Source: Yoonia vestfoldensis DSM 16212
Lineage (GTDB): Bacteria; Pseudomonadota; Alphaproteobacteria; Rhodobacterales; Rhodobacteraceae
Assembly: GCF_000382265.1 (NCBI RefSeq)
Contig: NZ_KB907974.1
Location: forward strand, 186,001-250,000
Reading direction: 5' to 3'
Length of the DNA: 64,000 nt
Shown here: in pieces, positions 52,981 to 62,344 of the stretch
Numbering within the stretch: position 1 is the first letter of the stretch
Layout: every line of letters begins with the position of its first letter
The notes under the pieces: generated by a model
Seen by the model: only the letters and a program-made list of their open reading frames with translations
What the model was told of the DNA's origin: nothing
The model's database searches: none
Translations under genes and position numbers: made by a program

Positions 52981-53550
52981 TTACTCAGCCTGCATCGCCT
53001 CGATCGAGATCATCACCTGCACTTCGTCGCTGACGAAAGGTGCAAAGGCGCCGACGTTGAAGTCCGAGCGCAGCAGCGTGGTGGTCGCGTCAAAACCGGC
53101 CCAAGGCTTGTTCTCCATCGGGTGCGTGCCCGCCTGGTTCAGCGTGGTGTCCAGCACGACGGCCTTGGTAACGCCGTTCAGCGTCAGATCGCCAGTGATC
53201 AGGGCCGTGGTCTCGCCGGTCACTTCGATGCTGGTCGAGGTGAAAGTGACCATCTCGTCATCGGCGGCGTCAAAGAAATCGGCGCTCATGAAATGCTCGA
53301 AACGGCCTTCCCATCCGGTCAGCATGGTGCGCACCGGGAAAGACACGTTGACCGAGGATGCGGCGGGGTCTTCCTGATCGAACACGATCTCGCCTTCAAA
53401 GCCCGAGAACATGCCATAGGTGGTCGAGAACCCGAGATGGTCGTAGTTGAATACGATCTGGCTGTGACTTGCGTCGAGGACATAGTTTTCGGCGATGGCG
53501 GGGGCGGCAAGAAGCGCAGCAAAGGCTGCGGTGGCAAGGACGTTTTTCAT
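52981..53550 (-). CDS. Periplasmic YceI-family protein
   Basis: 189-residue protein with a signal peptide (MKNVLATAAF to APAIAEN) and a complete YceI lipocalin-like domain (YVLDASHSQIVFNYDHLGFS, TSIEVTGETTALITGDLTLN). Such proteins bind polyisoprenoids or amide compounds in the periplasm. GGAG precedes the ATG at 53550. It is the second YceI domain within 3 kb, after the b561 fusion; the accessory nuclease-like gene lies between them. Confidence 0.92.
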   Translation of the reverse strand: MKNVLATAAFAALLAAPAIAENYVLDASHSQIVFNYDHLGFSTTYGMFSGFEGEIVFDQEDPAASSVNVSFPVRTMLTGWEGRFEHFMSADFFDAADDEMVTFTSTSIEVTGETTALITGDLTLNGVTKAVVLDTTLNQAGTHPMENKPWAGFDATTTLLRSDFNVGAFAPFVSDEVQVMISIEAMQAE

Positions 53551-53648
53551 GGGACACTCCAATGGTTCAAGATGCGTCCTATAAGCCGGTTCGCCCCCCG
53601 ATCCTCAATTCCGCAAATCCGAACACGACCTGTTCGACGGCATGAACC

Positions 53649-54215
53649 TCAGGCCAGTCGCGCCTGCGGATCGCCCAGCACATCGCGCGCGACACGGTCC
53701 TGCAATGCGCCAAGCTGCGCATGAGGCCCCTTGGCAAGGCAGATGGACAGCCCAGTGTCGTGATCCTGCACCACCAGCATCGCGCCGTCGCTTTCGTCAT
53801 CGTCCTGCATGAAGGCAGCGGTCATCGCGGCAAAGTCATGCGTGCCGACCGTCGTAGGCCGCCCGGCGCGGTTGCGGATCACTTCGCGGATTTCGCGGGC
53901 GCTAGTGTCGATATGTACCTCTGTCTGGGTGCCGCGACTGGCGAACCACAACAAATACGCCGCAGCCGCCCCGAACAGCACCGCCGCCGCCACGCGGAAC
54001 GGCGACAGTTCCGCGCCAAAAACCAGCGGCGACAGCGCGATGATGCCCACTGCCGCAATCAGAAACCCGACGCCCAGCAAAAAAGAGGCCGATTGCAGCA
54101 TCACGAATCCCAGGGATTCGCCTTTGTCGCTACGGATGATATAGCCCCAATAGGCATCTTCGACGCTGAAAGGCGGTTTCGGCTTGAAAAAGCCCGTGAT
54201 CTTGCGGTCAGCCAT
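53649..54215 (-). CDS. Conserved membrane protein of unknown function
   Basis: 188-residue protein with two adjacent hydrophobic helices near residues 40-65 and 72-95 (FLLGVGFLIAAVGIIALSPL; AAAVLFGAAAAYLLWFAS), a hydrophilic N-terminus and a cytoplasmic or periplasmic tail with beta character (TQTEVHIDTSAREIREVIRN). No family recognised. The ATG at 54215 (MADRKITG) has a weak AGGA upstream. It is divergent from the ribosomal-protein genes. Confidence 0.7.
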   Translation of the reverse strand: MADRKITGFFKPKPPFSVEDAYWGYIIRSDKGESLGFVMLQSASFLLGVGFLIAAVGIIALSPLVFGAELSPFRVAAAVLFGAAAAYLLWFASRGTQTEVHIDTSAREIREVIRNRAGRPTTVGTHDFAAMTAAFMQDDDESDGAMLVVQDHDTGLSICLAKGPHAQLGALQDRVARDVLGDPQARLA

Positions 54216-54477
54216 CGGTCGTCGTTCCTGTTTGCGCTGCGTCGTTAGCGCTAAAAGACGACGAGAAATGGGCAACAGCAAGGCCCGCCCGCGAAATTAT
54301 GCGTTTCCCCCACGGATCGTTGCAAAACAGGCCGCCAAGGCTTGCATCGCGGGCCAGCCTGCGTATAAGGCCGCATCCTTCTGCGATTATTATGAACCGC
54401 GCAGACTCTCGTGGATGGGGTGCAGAAGGTCACTGCCCCGTCCTTTGAAATGCGCCGAGAAAAGAACTGGAGTATGC

Positions 54478-54858
54478 ATGCCACTGTATGAGCATGTGAT
54501 GATTGCGCGTCAGGACTTGTCCAACACGCAAGCCGAAGCCCTGATCGAACATTTCGGAACCGTTCTTGCCGACAACGGCGGCAAGTTGCTGGAAAACGAA
54601 TATTGGGGCGTCAAGACGATGGCCTACAAGATCAACAAGAACCGCAAGGGCCATTATGCCCTGCTGCGTACCGATGCGCCCGCACCGGCGATCCAGGAAA
54701 TGGAACGCTTGATGCGCCTGCATGATGACGTCATGCGTGTGCTGACCATCAAGGTCGACGCCCACGAAGACGGCCCATCCGTGCAGATGCAAAAGCGCGA
54801 AGAACGCGGTGACCGGGGCGACCGCCCTGACCGTGGCGAACGCCGCGAACGTCGTTGA
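54478..54858 (+). CDS. rpsF: 30S ribosomal protein S6
   Basis: 126-residue small-subunit protein. MPLYEHVMIARQDLS, ENEYWGVKTMAYKINKNRKG and MRLHDDVMRVLTIKV identify S6; the C-terminal tail is a run of Glu/Arg/Asp/Gly repeats. GGAG lies upstream of the ATG at 54478. The upstream in-frame stretch is not part of the protein. It begins the rpsF-rpsR-rplI operon. Confidence 0.97.
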   Translation: MPLYEHVMIARQDLSNTQAEALIEHFGTVLADNGGKLLENEYWGVKTMAYKINKNRKGHYALLRTDAPAPAIQEMERLMRLHDDVMRVLTIKVDAHEDGPSVQMQKREERGDRGDRPDRGERRERR

Positions 54859-54877
54859 TCAGTAAAGGATAGCAATC

Positions 54878-55105
54878 ATGGCAACCAAACCATTCTTCCG
54901 CCGCCGCAAGTCCGATCCGTTCGAAGGCGATGACGCGCCAAAGATCGACTACAAGGACACACGCACCCTGCAGCGCTATATCTCCGAGCGCGGCAAGATC
55001 GTACCCGCCCGCATCACCGCTGTCGGTGCCAAGAACCAGCGCGCCCTCGCCCGTGCGATCAAGCGTGCCCGGTTCCTTGCCCTGCTGCCATACGCTGTAA
55101 AGTAA
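54878..55105 (+). CDS. rpsR: 30S ribosomal protein S18
   Basis: 75-residue protein with [19 protein letters not shown] and the basic C-terminal [17 protein letters not shown], binding partner of S6 on the ribosome platform. It follows rpsF by 19 bases with AAAGGA upstream. Confidence 0.98.
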   Translation: MATKPFFRRRKSDPFEGDDAPKIDYKDTRTLQRYISERGKIVPARITAVGAKNQRALARAIKRARFLALLPYAVK

Positions 55106-55114
55106 GGACATATC

Positions 55115-55702
55115 ATGGATATCATTCTTCTCGAACGCGTGGCAAAGCTGGGTCAGATGGGCGAAGTCGTGTCTGTCAAGGACGGCTATGCCCGCAACTA
55201 TCTGCTGCCACAGGGCAAGGCCCTGCGCGTGAACGCCGCCAATATGGCGCGTTTCGAGGCTGAAAAGGCCCAGATGGAAGCCCGCAACCTCGAAACCAAG
55301 AAAGAAGCGCAAGCTCTGGCCGAAAAGCTGGACGGCCAGCGTTTCGTCATCATCCGGTCCGCGTCGGACGGTGGTGCGCTTTACGGGTCGGTCACGCCGC
55401 GCGATGCGGCTGAAGCGGCCACAATGGCCGGGTTCTCGGTGAACAAAGGGCAGATCGTGCTGACCGGCGCAATCAAGGACCTGGGCCTGCATGACGTGCT
55501 GGTCAACCTGCACCCCGAAGTCGATGCCAAGATCACGCTGAACGTCGCCCGTTCCGCTGAAGAGGCAGAGCTTCAGGAAGCCGGTAAATCCATCGCCGAA
55601 CTGGCCGCCGAAGAAGAGGCAGCTGCCGACTTCGAGATCCAGGAATTGTTCGACGACATCGGCGGCGCTGCCGACGAATTCGGCGACGACGACCGCGGCT
55701 AA
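55115..55702 (+). CDS. rplI: 50S ribosomal protein L9
   Basis: 195-residue L9: N-terminal domain with [21 protein letters not shown] (first 20 residues diagnostic) and [14 protein letters not shown], connecting helix and C-terminal domain. The tail beyond about residue 150 is an acidic Glu/Ala/Asp extension typical of Rhodobacterales. It ends the operon, with a strong terminator 20 bases on. Confidence 0.97.
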   Translation: MDIILLERVAKLGQMGEVVSVKDGYARNYLLPQGKALRVNAANMARFEAEKAQMEARNLETKKEAQALAEKLDGQRFVIIRSASDGGALYGSVTPRDAAEAATMAGFSVNKGQIVLTGAIKDLGLHDVLVNLHPEVDAKITLNVARSAEEAELQEAGKSIAELAAEEEAAADFEIQELFDDIGGAADEFGDDDRG

Positions 55703-55722
55703 GCCCCGGCGACACGGAATTG

Positions 55723-55756
55723 AAAAGGGCCGCGGCATATGCCAGCGGCCCTTTTT
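55723..55756 (+). terminator. Terminator of the rpsF-rpsR-rplI operon
   Basis: AAAAGGGCCGC and GCGGCCCTTTT form an 11-bp stem followed by T. It also serves the convergent gene on the right. Confidence 0.9.
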
Positions 55757-55777
55757 GTTGTCCTGCGCCCTGCCCGT

Positions 55778-56257
55778 TCAGCGGTCGAATGTTTCCAACT
55801 TCAGCGTCGCATCGCAGTAAGCACCGTCATAGGTGCCGATCCAGATATCGATCCGGCCGTCCGCAGGCTGCGTCAGGGTGATCAGCGGATCAAGATTGCC
55901 GTTGTCGTCGTCATCATAATACCAGTTGGCCGACGCGGTGTTGATCAACAGGGCCGCATCGCATTTGCTGACCACGCTGACCACCAGCCGGTAAGGCTGC
56001 ATACCCGACAGCTGGAACGAGAAATCCGGCGATGCGGGAAAGAACCCCGATCCGACATCAGAGCCCGGCCTGATCTGCGGGCAATCGCCCAACGCATGTT
56101 GGCCGCCCGCCACAACATTGAATTGCGCGGGCGCATAAAGCTGCTGGCCTGTCGCCTGATAGGATTGCTGTGGCGGAATCGTGAAATCAGGGCAAGCCAT
56201 CGCCGCCGTTCCGCTTGCGCCGCTCAGAACCGCCGCCCATAAAACTCGTCTAAACAT
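55778..56257 (-). CDS. Small secreted protein of unknown function
   Basis: 159-residue protein with a signal peptide (MFRRVLWAAVLSGASGTAAM to AMAC) and four cysteines. The C-terminal half (LVVSVVSKCDAALLINT; WYYDDDDNGNLDPLI; IWIGTYDGAYCDATLKLETF) is a beta-rich domain that I have seen attached to caspase- or trypsin-like proteins in this order, from memory only. The DDDDNGNLD segment looks calcium-binding. GGAGG precedes the ATG at 56257. Role unknown. Confidence 0.65.
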   Translation of the reverse strand: MFRRVLWAAVLSGASGTAAMACPDFTIPPQQSYQATGQQLYAPAQFNVVAGGQHALGDCPQIRPGSDVGSGFFPASPDFSFQLSGMQPYRLVVSVVSKCDAALLINTASANWYYDDDDNGNLDPLITLTQPADGRIDIWIGTYDGAYCDATLKLETFDR

Positions 56258-56364
56258 GCTGGTGAACCTCCAAATGCACGCCTTCACATATATGTGATCC
56301 TGCGATTCGATAACGGAGAATCTGCGCCCGATTTGCGGTGGCTTTGTGTCGGCCGACCTGCCAA

Positions 56365-56390
56365 CAAAAAAGGGCGCCCGCAGGCGCCCT
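56365..56390 (-). terminator. Terminator after tig
   Basis: AGGGCGCC and GGCGCCCT (8 bp) around CGCA; on the minus strand it is followed by six Ts. Confidence 0.9.
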
Positions 56391-56415
56391 TGTCAGTCAC
56401 CGCAGTGGGCGGCGC

Positions 56416-57747
56416 TTATTCTTCTTCCAGCTTCTCGACCGCTTTTTGCAGGTCTTCCTTGCTGACTTCTTTTTCCGTCACGGTTGCAGCCGCGAAGATA
56501 TGGTCGACGACCTTGTCCTCGAACAACGGCGCCTGCAACTGCTGACGGAACTGCGCGTTCTGCTGCACAAATTCAAAGAACTGGCGTTCCTGGCCGGGAT
56601 ATTGCCGCGCCTGGTTCATGATCGCCTGGGTCATTTCCTGATCGGTGACCTTCACCTCGGCCTTCTGGCCGATATCTGCCAACAACAGGCCCAGCTTCAC
56701 GCGGCGTTCTGCCAGTGATTTATGCTCGTCCGTGGGCGTGATCTCGGGGTGGTCATGGCCGTGGACATCGGGGTTTTCCTCGTGCCACAGCTGGTGCGCG
56801 ATCTGGTTGGCTTCGGCCTCGACCAAGGCTTTGGGCAGGTCAAAGCTGACCTCGCCATCGAGCGCATCCAGAAGCGCACGCTTGGCCAGCGCACGGGACG
56901 CGCCGCTGTACTCGGCTTCCAGACGATCGGCGATCTGGGTCTTGAGCGCGGCCAGATCCTCGGCCCCGAATTTCTTGGCCAGCTCGTCGTTGATCTCGGG
57001 CGCTTTGGGCGCGCGGACTTCCTTGATGGTGCAGGTGAACACCGCCTTCTTACCGGCAAGATGTTCGGCCTGATATTCCTCCGGGAAGGTGACTTCCACA
57101 TCCTTGACGTCGCCGGCCTTGACCTTCAGCAGGCCATCTTCAAACCCGGGAATGAAGGAGTTGGACCCCAGCACCAGCGGATAATCCTCGGCGGTGCCGC
57201 CTTCGAAGGCTTCACCATCGACCTTGCCCACAAAATCCAGAACGACCTGATCGTCCTTTTTCGCCTGGGTTTTCTTGGCCTCGTAGGTCACGGCCTGCGG
57301 CGATGCGGCAAGATTGTCCAGCGCTTCCTGCACGGCGGCCTCATCAGCCTTCACGACCATCCGCTCCAGCGTGATCTTGGCGAAATCTACGGCCGGAATA
57401 TCGGGCAGCTTTTCATAGGATACATCGACCTGCACGTCGTCGCCCGGCTTCCAGTCGGGGTTCGACATCTTCATCTCTGGCTGGCCCGCGGGGCGGTCAC
57501 CGGTCGCGTCCAGATGGTCGCGCACGGCGCTGTCGATGCTGTCCTGCATCGCTTCGCCCATCAGGCGGTCGCCATATTGCTTGCGCAGCAGGGCCATCGG
57601 GACCTTGCCCTTGCGAAAGCCTTTCATCTCGATGGTTGGCTGGGCTTCTTTGAGCTTTTCTTCAACCTTCGCGTCCAGTTCCGCCGCGGTGACGGTGATG
57701 GCATAGCCGCGCTTGAGGCCTTCGTTCAGGGTCTCGGTGACCTGCAT
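56416..57747 (-). CDS. tig: Trigger factor
   Basis: 443-residue ribosome-bound chaperone and prolyl isomerase. The N-terminal ribosome-binding domain has [17 protein letters not shown] (signature near residue 45), the FKBP domain starts near 150 ([21 protein letters not shown]) (core [16 protein letters not shown]), and the C-terminal chaperone domain ends with a Lys/Glu-rich tail. The true start is MQVTETL at 57747 (AGGA upstream); the 34 codons before it in frame are the tRNA-Leu gene read as protein. Confidence 0.96.
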   Translation of the reverse strand: MQVTETLNEGLKRGYAITVTAAELDAKVEEKLKEAQPTIEMKGFRKGKVPMALLRKQYGDRLMGEAMQDSIDSAVRDHLDATGDRPAGQPEMKMSNPDWKPGDDVQVDVSYEKLPDIPAVDFAKITLERMVVKADEAAVQEALDNLAASPQAVTYEAKKTQAKKDDQVVLDFVGKVDGEAFEGGTAEDYPLVLGSNSFIPGFEDGLLKVKAGDVKDVEVTFPEEYQAEHLAGKKAVFTCTIKEVRAPKAPEINDELAKKFGAEDLAALKTQIADRLEAEYSGASRALAKRALLDALDGEVSFDLPKALVEAEANQIAHQLWHEENPDVHGHDHPEITPTDEHKSLAERRVKLGLLLADIGQKAEVKVTDQEMTQAIMNQARQYPGQERQFFEFVQQNAQFRQQLQAPLFEDKVVDHIFAAATVTEKEVSKEDLQKAVEKLEEE

Positions 57748-57770
57748 GTGCTGTCCTTTTTTCACTACCT

Positions 57771-57855
57771 TGGTGCGGGTGGAGGGACTTGAACCCCCAC
57801 GCCTTGCGGCGCCAGAACCTAAATCTGGTGCGTCTACCAATTTCGCCACACCCGC
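57771..57855 (-). tRNA. tRNA-Leu (anticodon UAG)
   Basis: 85 nucleotides with encoded CCA. Acceptor arms GCGGGTG/CACCCGC match; the anticodon arm is CCAGA-TTTAGGT-TCTGG with TAG at 34-36; a long variable arm (GCGCCGCAAGGCGT) and T-arm GGGGGTTCAAGTCCCTC are present. It lies 23 bases upstream of tig on the same strand, so the two are probably co-transcribed. It reads CUA, a codon used in the ilv leader. Confidence 0.97.
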
Positions 57856-57966
57856 ATGATCAAAAGGGGCAGGTTTTCAGGCCTGCCCCACGTTGGGCGC
57901 TGTCTAGCAAAGCTGGTGACGGGATGCGAGAGGAAAAATGGCCTTTATTCCGCAGGCTGCAAAGGC

Positions 57967-59520
57967 TCAGACGCCAAGATCGCGCAGCACCTGCGGCAGC
58001 ATCTCGTGCAAGTCTTCGGCGATCAGCCCCGGCCCGAAGGCCAGCGCGCAGGATGCATGCAGAAAAGCCCCCGTCGTCGCAGCCGCCAGCGGCGCGAATC
58101 CCCGCGCCAAAAGGCCCGTGATGATCCCCGCCAGCACATCCCCCGACCCTGCCGTCGCCAACCACGGCGCGCTGCGCGCATAGACAGCGCCATGGACAAA
58201 GCATCGCCCCGACGGATCGGCAATCACCGTGTCCGGCCCCTTGCGCAGCACGACACAGCCCGCCCGCACCGCCGCCGTACGTACGGCATCGACGCGCGAC
58301 AACGCCCCATCGGCCAGATCGGGAAACACCCGCGCGAATTCGCCGTCATGCGGGGTCAGCACGCAACTCTCGTGCAAGGCGTCAAACAGGTCGCCATCGC
58401 CCGCGGTGAGGGTCAGCGCATCGGCATCCAGCACCAGGGCAAGCCCGTCACAGGCCAGCGCCGCCGCCAGCAGATCACGCTCGCGCGGTCCCAGGCCCAG
58501 CCCAGGCCCCAGACATAGCGCCGCGATCCGCTTGTCTGCGACCAACCCGGCAAGCCCCGCTGCATCCGCCACTTGTCGCAGCATCACCGCGTTGAGTTGC
58601 GCCGCGTTCTCGTCCACGGCATCGGCAGGACAGCCAAGCGTCACCGCGCCCGCCCCGATCCGCAATGCGGCCCTTGCGGCCAAGCGCCCCGCGCCACCTT
58701 GGCCCGCCCCGCCCGCCAGCACCAGCGCATGGCCATGGCTGTATTTGTGCCCCTGCCCTTTGCTCAGCCGCGCGATCACCCGCGGCCGCAGGACGTCAAC
58801 CAGCGTGACGGCATCCGCAGCAAGCGGTGCGCGAAACGGCGCAATACCGATATCGGCCACCACCAACCGCCCGCAATAGTCCGGCCCTTCTGCCAGATAA
58901 TGCCCCAGCTTGGGACTGTCGAAGGTCACCGTCAGCGCCGCGCGCGGCACAGGCCCCAGCGCCAGACCACTGTCCGCAGAGAGCCCCGACGGCAGATCGA
59001 CCGCCACCAGCCGCGACAGGTCCATCGCCGCCAGACAGGCCACGATATCACGCACGTCCCCCGTCAAAGGCCGCGACAGCCCCGTCCCGAACAGCGCATC
59101 GACATGCAGATCGGCCTCCGCCAGCCCCTGTAACGCCTCTGCCGTCAGCGGTTGCACCGGACCGAGCGCGCGCCACAGCGCCTCGTTCGCGCGCGCGTCA
59201 GGCGCGCCTGCCCCTGCCAGCGCCAGCAGATCCACCTGCCAGCCCGCCGCGTGCAGCAGACGCGCCACGACATATCCGTCACCGCCATTATTGCCGGGAC
59301 CGCACAACACGACGGCCCGTCCTTTCATCTTTGGAGCAGAAATATCCCGGGGGTCCGGGGGCTGGCCCCCGGCTGCCGTCAGGTCCGGCCAGGTCGTAAG
59401 GATCGCGTCCACCACCCCCCGACCGGCCCGCGCCATCAGGTCGAGCCCGGTCAGGACCCCGCCCGTCATCGCCGCAGCTTCAATGGCGGCCATCTGGGCT
59501 TGTGTCAGCAAATGCGTCAT
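57967..59520 (-). CDS. nnr: Bifunctional NAD(P)H-hydrate epimerase/dehydratase
   Basis: 517-residue enzyme that repairs hydrated NAD(P)H. The N-terminal YjeF_N epimerase domain contains LCGPGNNGGDGYVVARLL; the C-terminal ADP-dependent dehydratase domain contains CLGPGLGLGPRERDLL, VLTPHDGEFARVFPD and the catalytic Asp in ATAGSGDVLAGIITGLL. A 20-residue stretch near residue 50 (GGQPPDPRDISAPKMKG) is encoded by a palindromic repeat and looks like an insertion. The ATG at 59520 follows GGGGCGGAG. Confidence 0.94.
   Translation of the reverse strand: MTHLLTQAQMAAIEAAAMTGGVLTGLDLMARAGRGVVDAILTTWPDLTAAGGQPPDPRDISAPKMKGRAVVLCGPGNNGGDGYVVARLLHAAGWQVDLLALAGAGAPDARANEALWRALGPVQPLTAEALQGLAEADLHVDALFGTGLSRPLTGDVRDIVACLAAMDLSRLVAVDLPSGLSADSGLALGPVPRAALTVTFDSPKLGHYLAEGPDYCGRLVVADIGIAPFRAPLAADAVTLVDVLRPRVIARLSKGQGHKYSHGHALVLAGGAGQGGAGRLAARAALRIGAGAVTLGCPADAVDENAAQLNAVMLRQVADAAGLAGLVADKRIAALCLGPGLGLGPRERDLLAAALACDGLALVLDADALTLTAGDGDLFDALHESCVLTPHDGEFARVFPDLADGALSRVDAVRTAAVRAGCVVLRKGPDTVIADPSGRCFVHGAVYARSAPWLATAGSGDVLAGIITGLLARGFAPLAAATTGAFLHASCALAFGPGLIAEDLHEMLPQVLRDLGV
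59323..59373. repeat. Palindromic repeat inserted in the nnr coding sequence
   Basis: CTTTCATCTTTGGAGCAGAA, then ATATCCCGGGGG and the hairpin CCGGGGG/CCCCCGG (59355-59372). The pattern is that of the intergenic palindromes of this order (compare TTCTT/AATA elements at 17025 and 44204), but it is read in frame within nnr. Confidence 0.6.
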
Positions 59521-59671
59521 CACTCCGCCCCTTCTATTCACAAACAGCACCATTGCGATGCATCATGCACATTTTTTAAGCAACGCATCTTCTTTCCCGC
59601 GACCGCCGCCTGACCGGACTTTGCCACGAATTGTCCCGGTCCGACAGAAATGGTCTGACCACTATGATTGA

Positions 59672-60031
<360 letters not shown>

Positions 60032-60100
60032 CACCGCTTGCCGCCGCCCGGTCGGGCGATCGCCAAGCAAAACCGAGATACTACAGAAAGGTGCCCTAGA

Positions 60101-61507
60101 ATGGACAAGAAAGCTGTTCTCAAACTCATCAAGGATGAAGAGGTCGATTACGTCGACATCCGCTTCACCGACCCGCGCGGCAAATTGCAGCACGTCACCG
60201 TGGTTGCCGATCTCGTCGACGAAGATTTCCTCGACGAAGGCTTCATGTTCGATGGATCGTCGATCGCCGGCTGGAAATCCATCGACCAGTCCGACATGAA
60301 ACTGATGCCCGACGTCTCCAGCGCCTATGTCGATCCGTTCTATGCGGAAAAGACCGTCTGCATCCATTGCAACGTGGTCGAACCCGATACGATGGAACCC
60401 TATGACCGCGATCCCCGCGGCACCGCCGTCAAGGCCGAAGAATATCTGAAATCCTCTGGCATTGGCGATGCGGCCTATTTCGGGCCAGAAGCCGAATTCT
60501 TCGTGTTCGACGACGTGCGTTTCAGCGTGACGATGAACAAAGTGTCCTATCAGGTCGACGCGCTTGATGGTGCATGGAACACCGACACCGAATACGAAAT
60601 GGGCAACACCGGCCACCGCCCCGGCATCAAGGGCGGCTATTTCCCGGTGAACCCGATCGACGACGCGCAGGAAATGCGGTCCGAAATGCTGTCCACGATG
60701 AAGCGGATGGGCATGAAGGTCGACAAGCACCACCACGAAGTGGCGTCCTGCCAGCACGAACTGGGCCTGATTTTCGGCACGCTGACCAAGCAGGCCGACG
60801 AGATCCAGAAATACAAATACGTGATCCACAACGTGGCCCAGGCCTACGGCAAATCGGCGACCTTCATGCCGAAACCCATCGCAGGCGACAACGGCACCGG
60901 CATGCATGTGAACATGTCGATCTGGAAAGACGGCAAGCCGCTCTTTGCAGGCGACAAATACGCCGACCTGTCGCAGGAAGCGCTTTATTTCATCGGCGGT
61001 ATCCTGAAACACGCCAAGGCGCTGAACGCGATCACCAACCCGACGACCAACAGCTACAAGCGCCTGATCCCCGGCTTCGAAGCCCCCGTGCTGCGCGCCT
61101 ATTCCGCCCGTAACCGGTCGGGCTGCGTACGTATTCCATGGGCCGAATCCCCCAAGGCCAAGCGCGTCGAGGCCCGCTTCCCCGATCCGGCCGCCAACCC
61201 CTATCTGGCGTTCGCCGCCTTGCTGATGGCCGGCCTTGACGGGATCAAGAACAAGATCGATCCGGGTCCGTCTTCGGACAAGGATCTCTACGATCTGCCG
61301 CCCGAAGAGCTGGCATCGATCCCGACGGTTTGCGGTTCGCTCCGTGAAGCGCTGGAATCGCTCGAAGCCGATCACGAGTTCCTGCTGGCCGGTGACGTGT
61401 TCACCAAATCCCAGCTCGAAGGCTACATGGCGCTGAAGTGGGAAGAGGTCTACGCCTACGAACACACCCCGCACCCGATCGAGTTCAAGATGTACTACAG
61501 CTGCTGA
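60101..61507 (+). CDS. glnA: Glutamine synthetase, type I
   Basis: 468-residue GSI-beta enzyme that makes glutamine from glutamate and ammonia. Active-site blocks: [43 protein letters not shown] (core GTGMHVNMS), [11 protein letters not shown] and the adenylylation site Tyr397 in DLYDLPPEE, the target of GlnE encoded at the left edge. The ATG at 60101 follows GAAAGGTG. A strong terminator follows. Confidence 0.98.
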   Translation: MDKKAVLKLIKDEEVDYVDIRFTDPRGKLQHVTVVADLVDEDFLDEGFMFDGSSIAGWKSIDQSDMKLMPDVSSAYVDPFYAEKTVCIHCNVVEPDTMEPYDRDPRGTAVKAEEYLKSSGIGDAAYFGPEAEFFVFDDVRFSVTMNKVSYQVDALDGAWNTDTEYEMGNTGHRPGIKGGYFPVNPIDDAQEMRSEMLSTMKRMGMKVDKHHHEVASCQHELGLIFGTLTKQADEIQKYKYVIHNVAQAYGKSATFMPKPIAGDNGTGMHVNMSIWKDGKPLFAGDKYADLSQEALYFIGGILKHAKALNAITNPTTNSYKRLIPGFEAPVLRAYSARNRSGCVRIPWAESPKAKRVEARFPDPAANPYLAFAALLMAGLDGIKNKIDPGPSSDKDLYDLPPEELASIPTVCGSLREALESLEADHEFLLAGDVFTKSQLEGYMALKWEEVYAYEHTPHPIEFKMYYSC

Positions 61508-61527
61508 TCGCGGTTTGATGGTAAAAG

Positions 61528-61558
61528 AAAGGGCGCTCCGCAACGGGCGCCCTTTTTT
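61528..61558 (+). terminator. Terminator after glnA
   Basis: AAAGGGCGC and GCGCCCTTT form a 9-bp stem; six Ts in a row close it. Confidence 0.92.
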
Positions 61559-61680
61559 GCATGGGGCGGTGGTGAGAGATATCTTGCAAAATCTTTTTTG
61601 TCGGCCGCGACCGCAAGTGCGACTTGCGAAAATCAAAAGGACAGCCAATTATGGTCTAGCAAGATCAGGGGCTTTATCTC

Positions 61681-61860
61681 ATGCCAAGCAAGAAACCAAA
61701 GTCAGCGACTGTCAGCAGGTCAGCCATGACAGGCCGCTTTGTGGTGCGTGAAGACGGCGGCGCTGCAACAACCCATCAGGTTAAGCCGAAATCTGCCGCT
61801 GTGATCCGCGAAAGCGTTGCTCGAAACAGGGACGCCTTGCAGCGGTTGGCCAATCGGTAA
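61681..61860 (+). CDS. Putative antitoxin paired with Doc-type toxin
   Basis: 59-residue basic protein. The N-terminus is Lys/Ser-rich (MPSKKPKSATVSRSAM), then TGRFVVREDGGAATT and a helical tail (SAAVIRESVARNRDALQRLA). AGGGG lies about 10 bases upstream. It overlaps the likely start of the Doc-type gene by 44 bases, the order antitoxin-toxin. It is not a recognisable Phd, AbrB or HicB protein; TGRFV-type short proteins are seen before doc genes in alphaproteobacteria (from memory). The basic start may bind DNA and the helix may plug the toxin, by inference. Confidence 0.6.
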   Translation: MPSKKPKSATVSRSAMTGRFVVREDGGAATTHQVKPKSAAVIRESVARNRDALQRLANR

Positions 61861-62236
61861 GCGCCATTACCGCGTGACCTTTGCCGATGCGCTGGAGGCG
61901 CATGAAACTTCTCTCGATGCGTTCGGGGGCCTGCGCGGGATCAGCAATATCGACAATATCCTCGGCGCCTTGGGTCGTCCCTATCACGGCTATCACCGCA
62001 TGATCTGGGCCAAGGGGGCTGCATTGCTGCATGGCGTCGCCTCCTGTCACGGTTTCAACGACGGCAACAAAAGGACGTCCTGGCTTCTGACCGAGCTTTT
62101 ATTCAAGCGGTGTGGCTATGTTCTGCAACTGCGGGAAAGCGACCGGCTGGACGATGTCGTCGTCGCCGTGGTCGAGGGGACGATGTCGCAGGATGATCTG
62201 GAAAGTTGGTTGAAGGACCGGACCGTGCGGCCCTGA
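61817..62236 (+). CDS. Fic/Doc-family death-on-curing toxin
   Basis: 139-residue protein of the Doc branch of the Fic fold. The catalytic loop HGFNDGNKRTSW (His78 if the TTG start at 61817 is used) fits HxFx(D/N)GNKR; the N-terminal EAHETSLDAFGGLRGISN and GRPYHGYHRMIWAKGAALLH match the fold. Doc phosphorylates EF-Tu in the characterised system. There is no ATG near the start: TTG 61817 or GTG 61874 are options; the first keeps KRHYRVTF, which homologues have. Partner antitoxin overlaps upstream. Confidence 0.8.
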   Translation: MLETGTPCSGWPIGKRHYRVTFADALEAHETSLDAFGGLRGISNIDNILGALGRPYHGYHRMIWAKGAALLHGVASCHGFNDGNKRTSWLLTELLFKRCGYVLQLRESDRLDDVVVAVVEGTMSQDDLESWLKDRTVRP

Positions 62237-62344
62237 TCGTCTGCCGACGGTTCAAGAGGACCCCAAAAGCAAACGCAATTTTTTTCCAACAAAAAAGCGC
62301 GGACCTTTCAGCCCGCGCCCCTCATCTCTCAGCATCCATTGCGC

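Noticed and set aside
57748-57849. N-terminal extension of trigger factor beginning [13 protein letters not shown]
   Set aside because: This is the well-known peptide obtained by translating a tRNA-Leu gene; the tRNA occupies the same bases and tig has its own start at 57747.
57771-57855. tRNA-Leu as an integration site for a mobile element
   Set aside because: No integrase or repeated tRNA 3' end is seen nearby; tig follows immediately and is intact.
59574-59589. NtrC site (TGC...GCA) before glnB
   Set aside because: In the promoter region of glnB the TGC and GCA elements are 10 bases apart where the NtrC consensus has 11, and the inner bases do not match; kept only as a remark.
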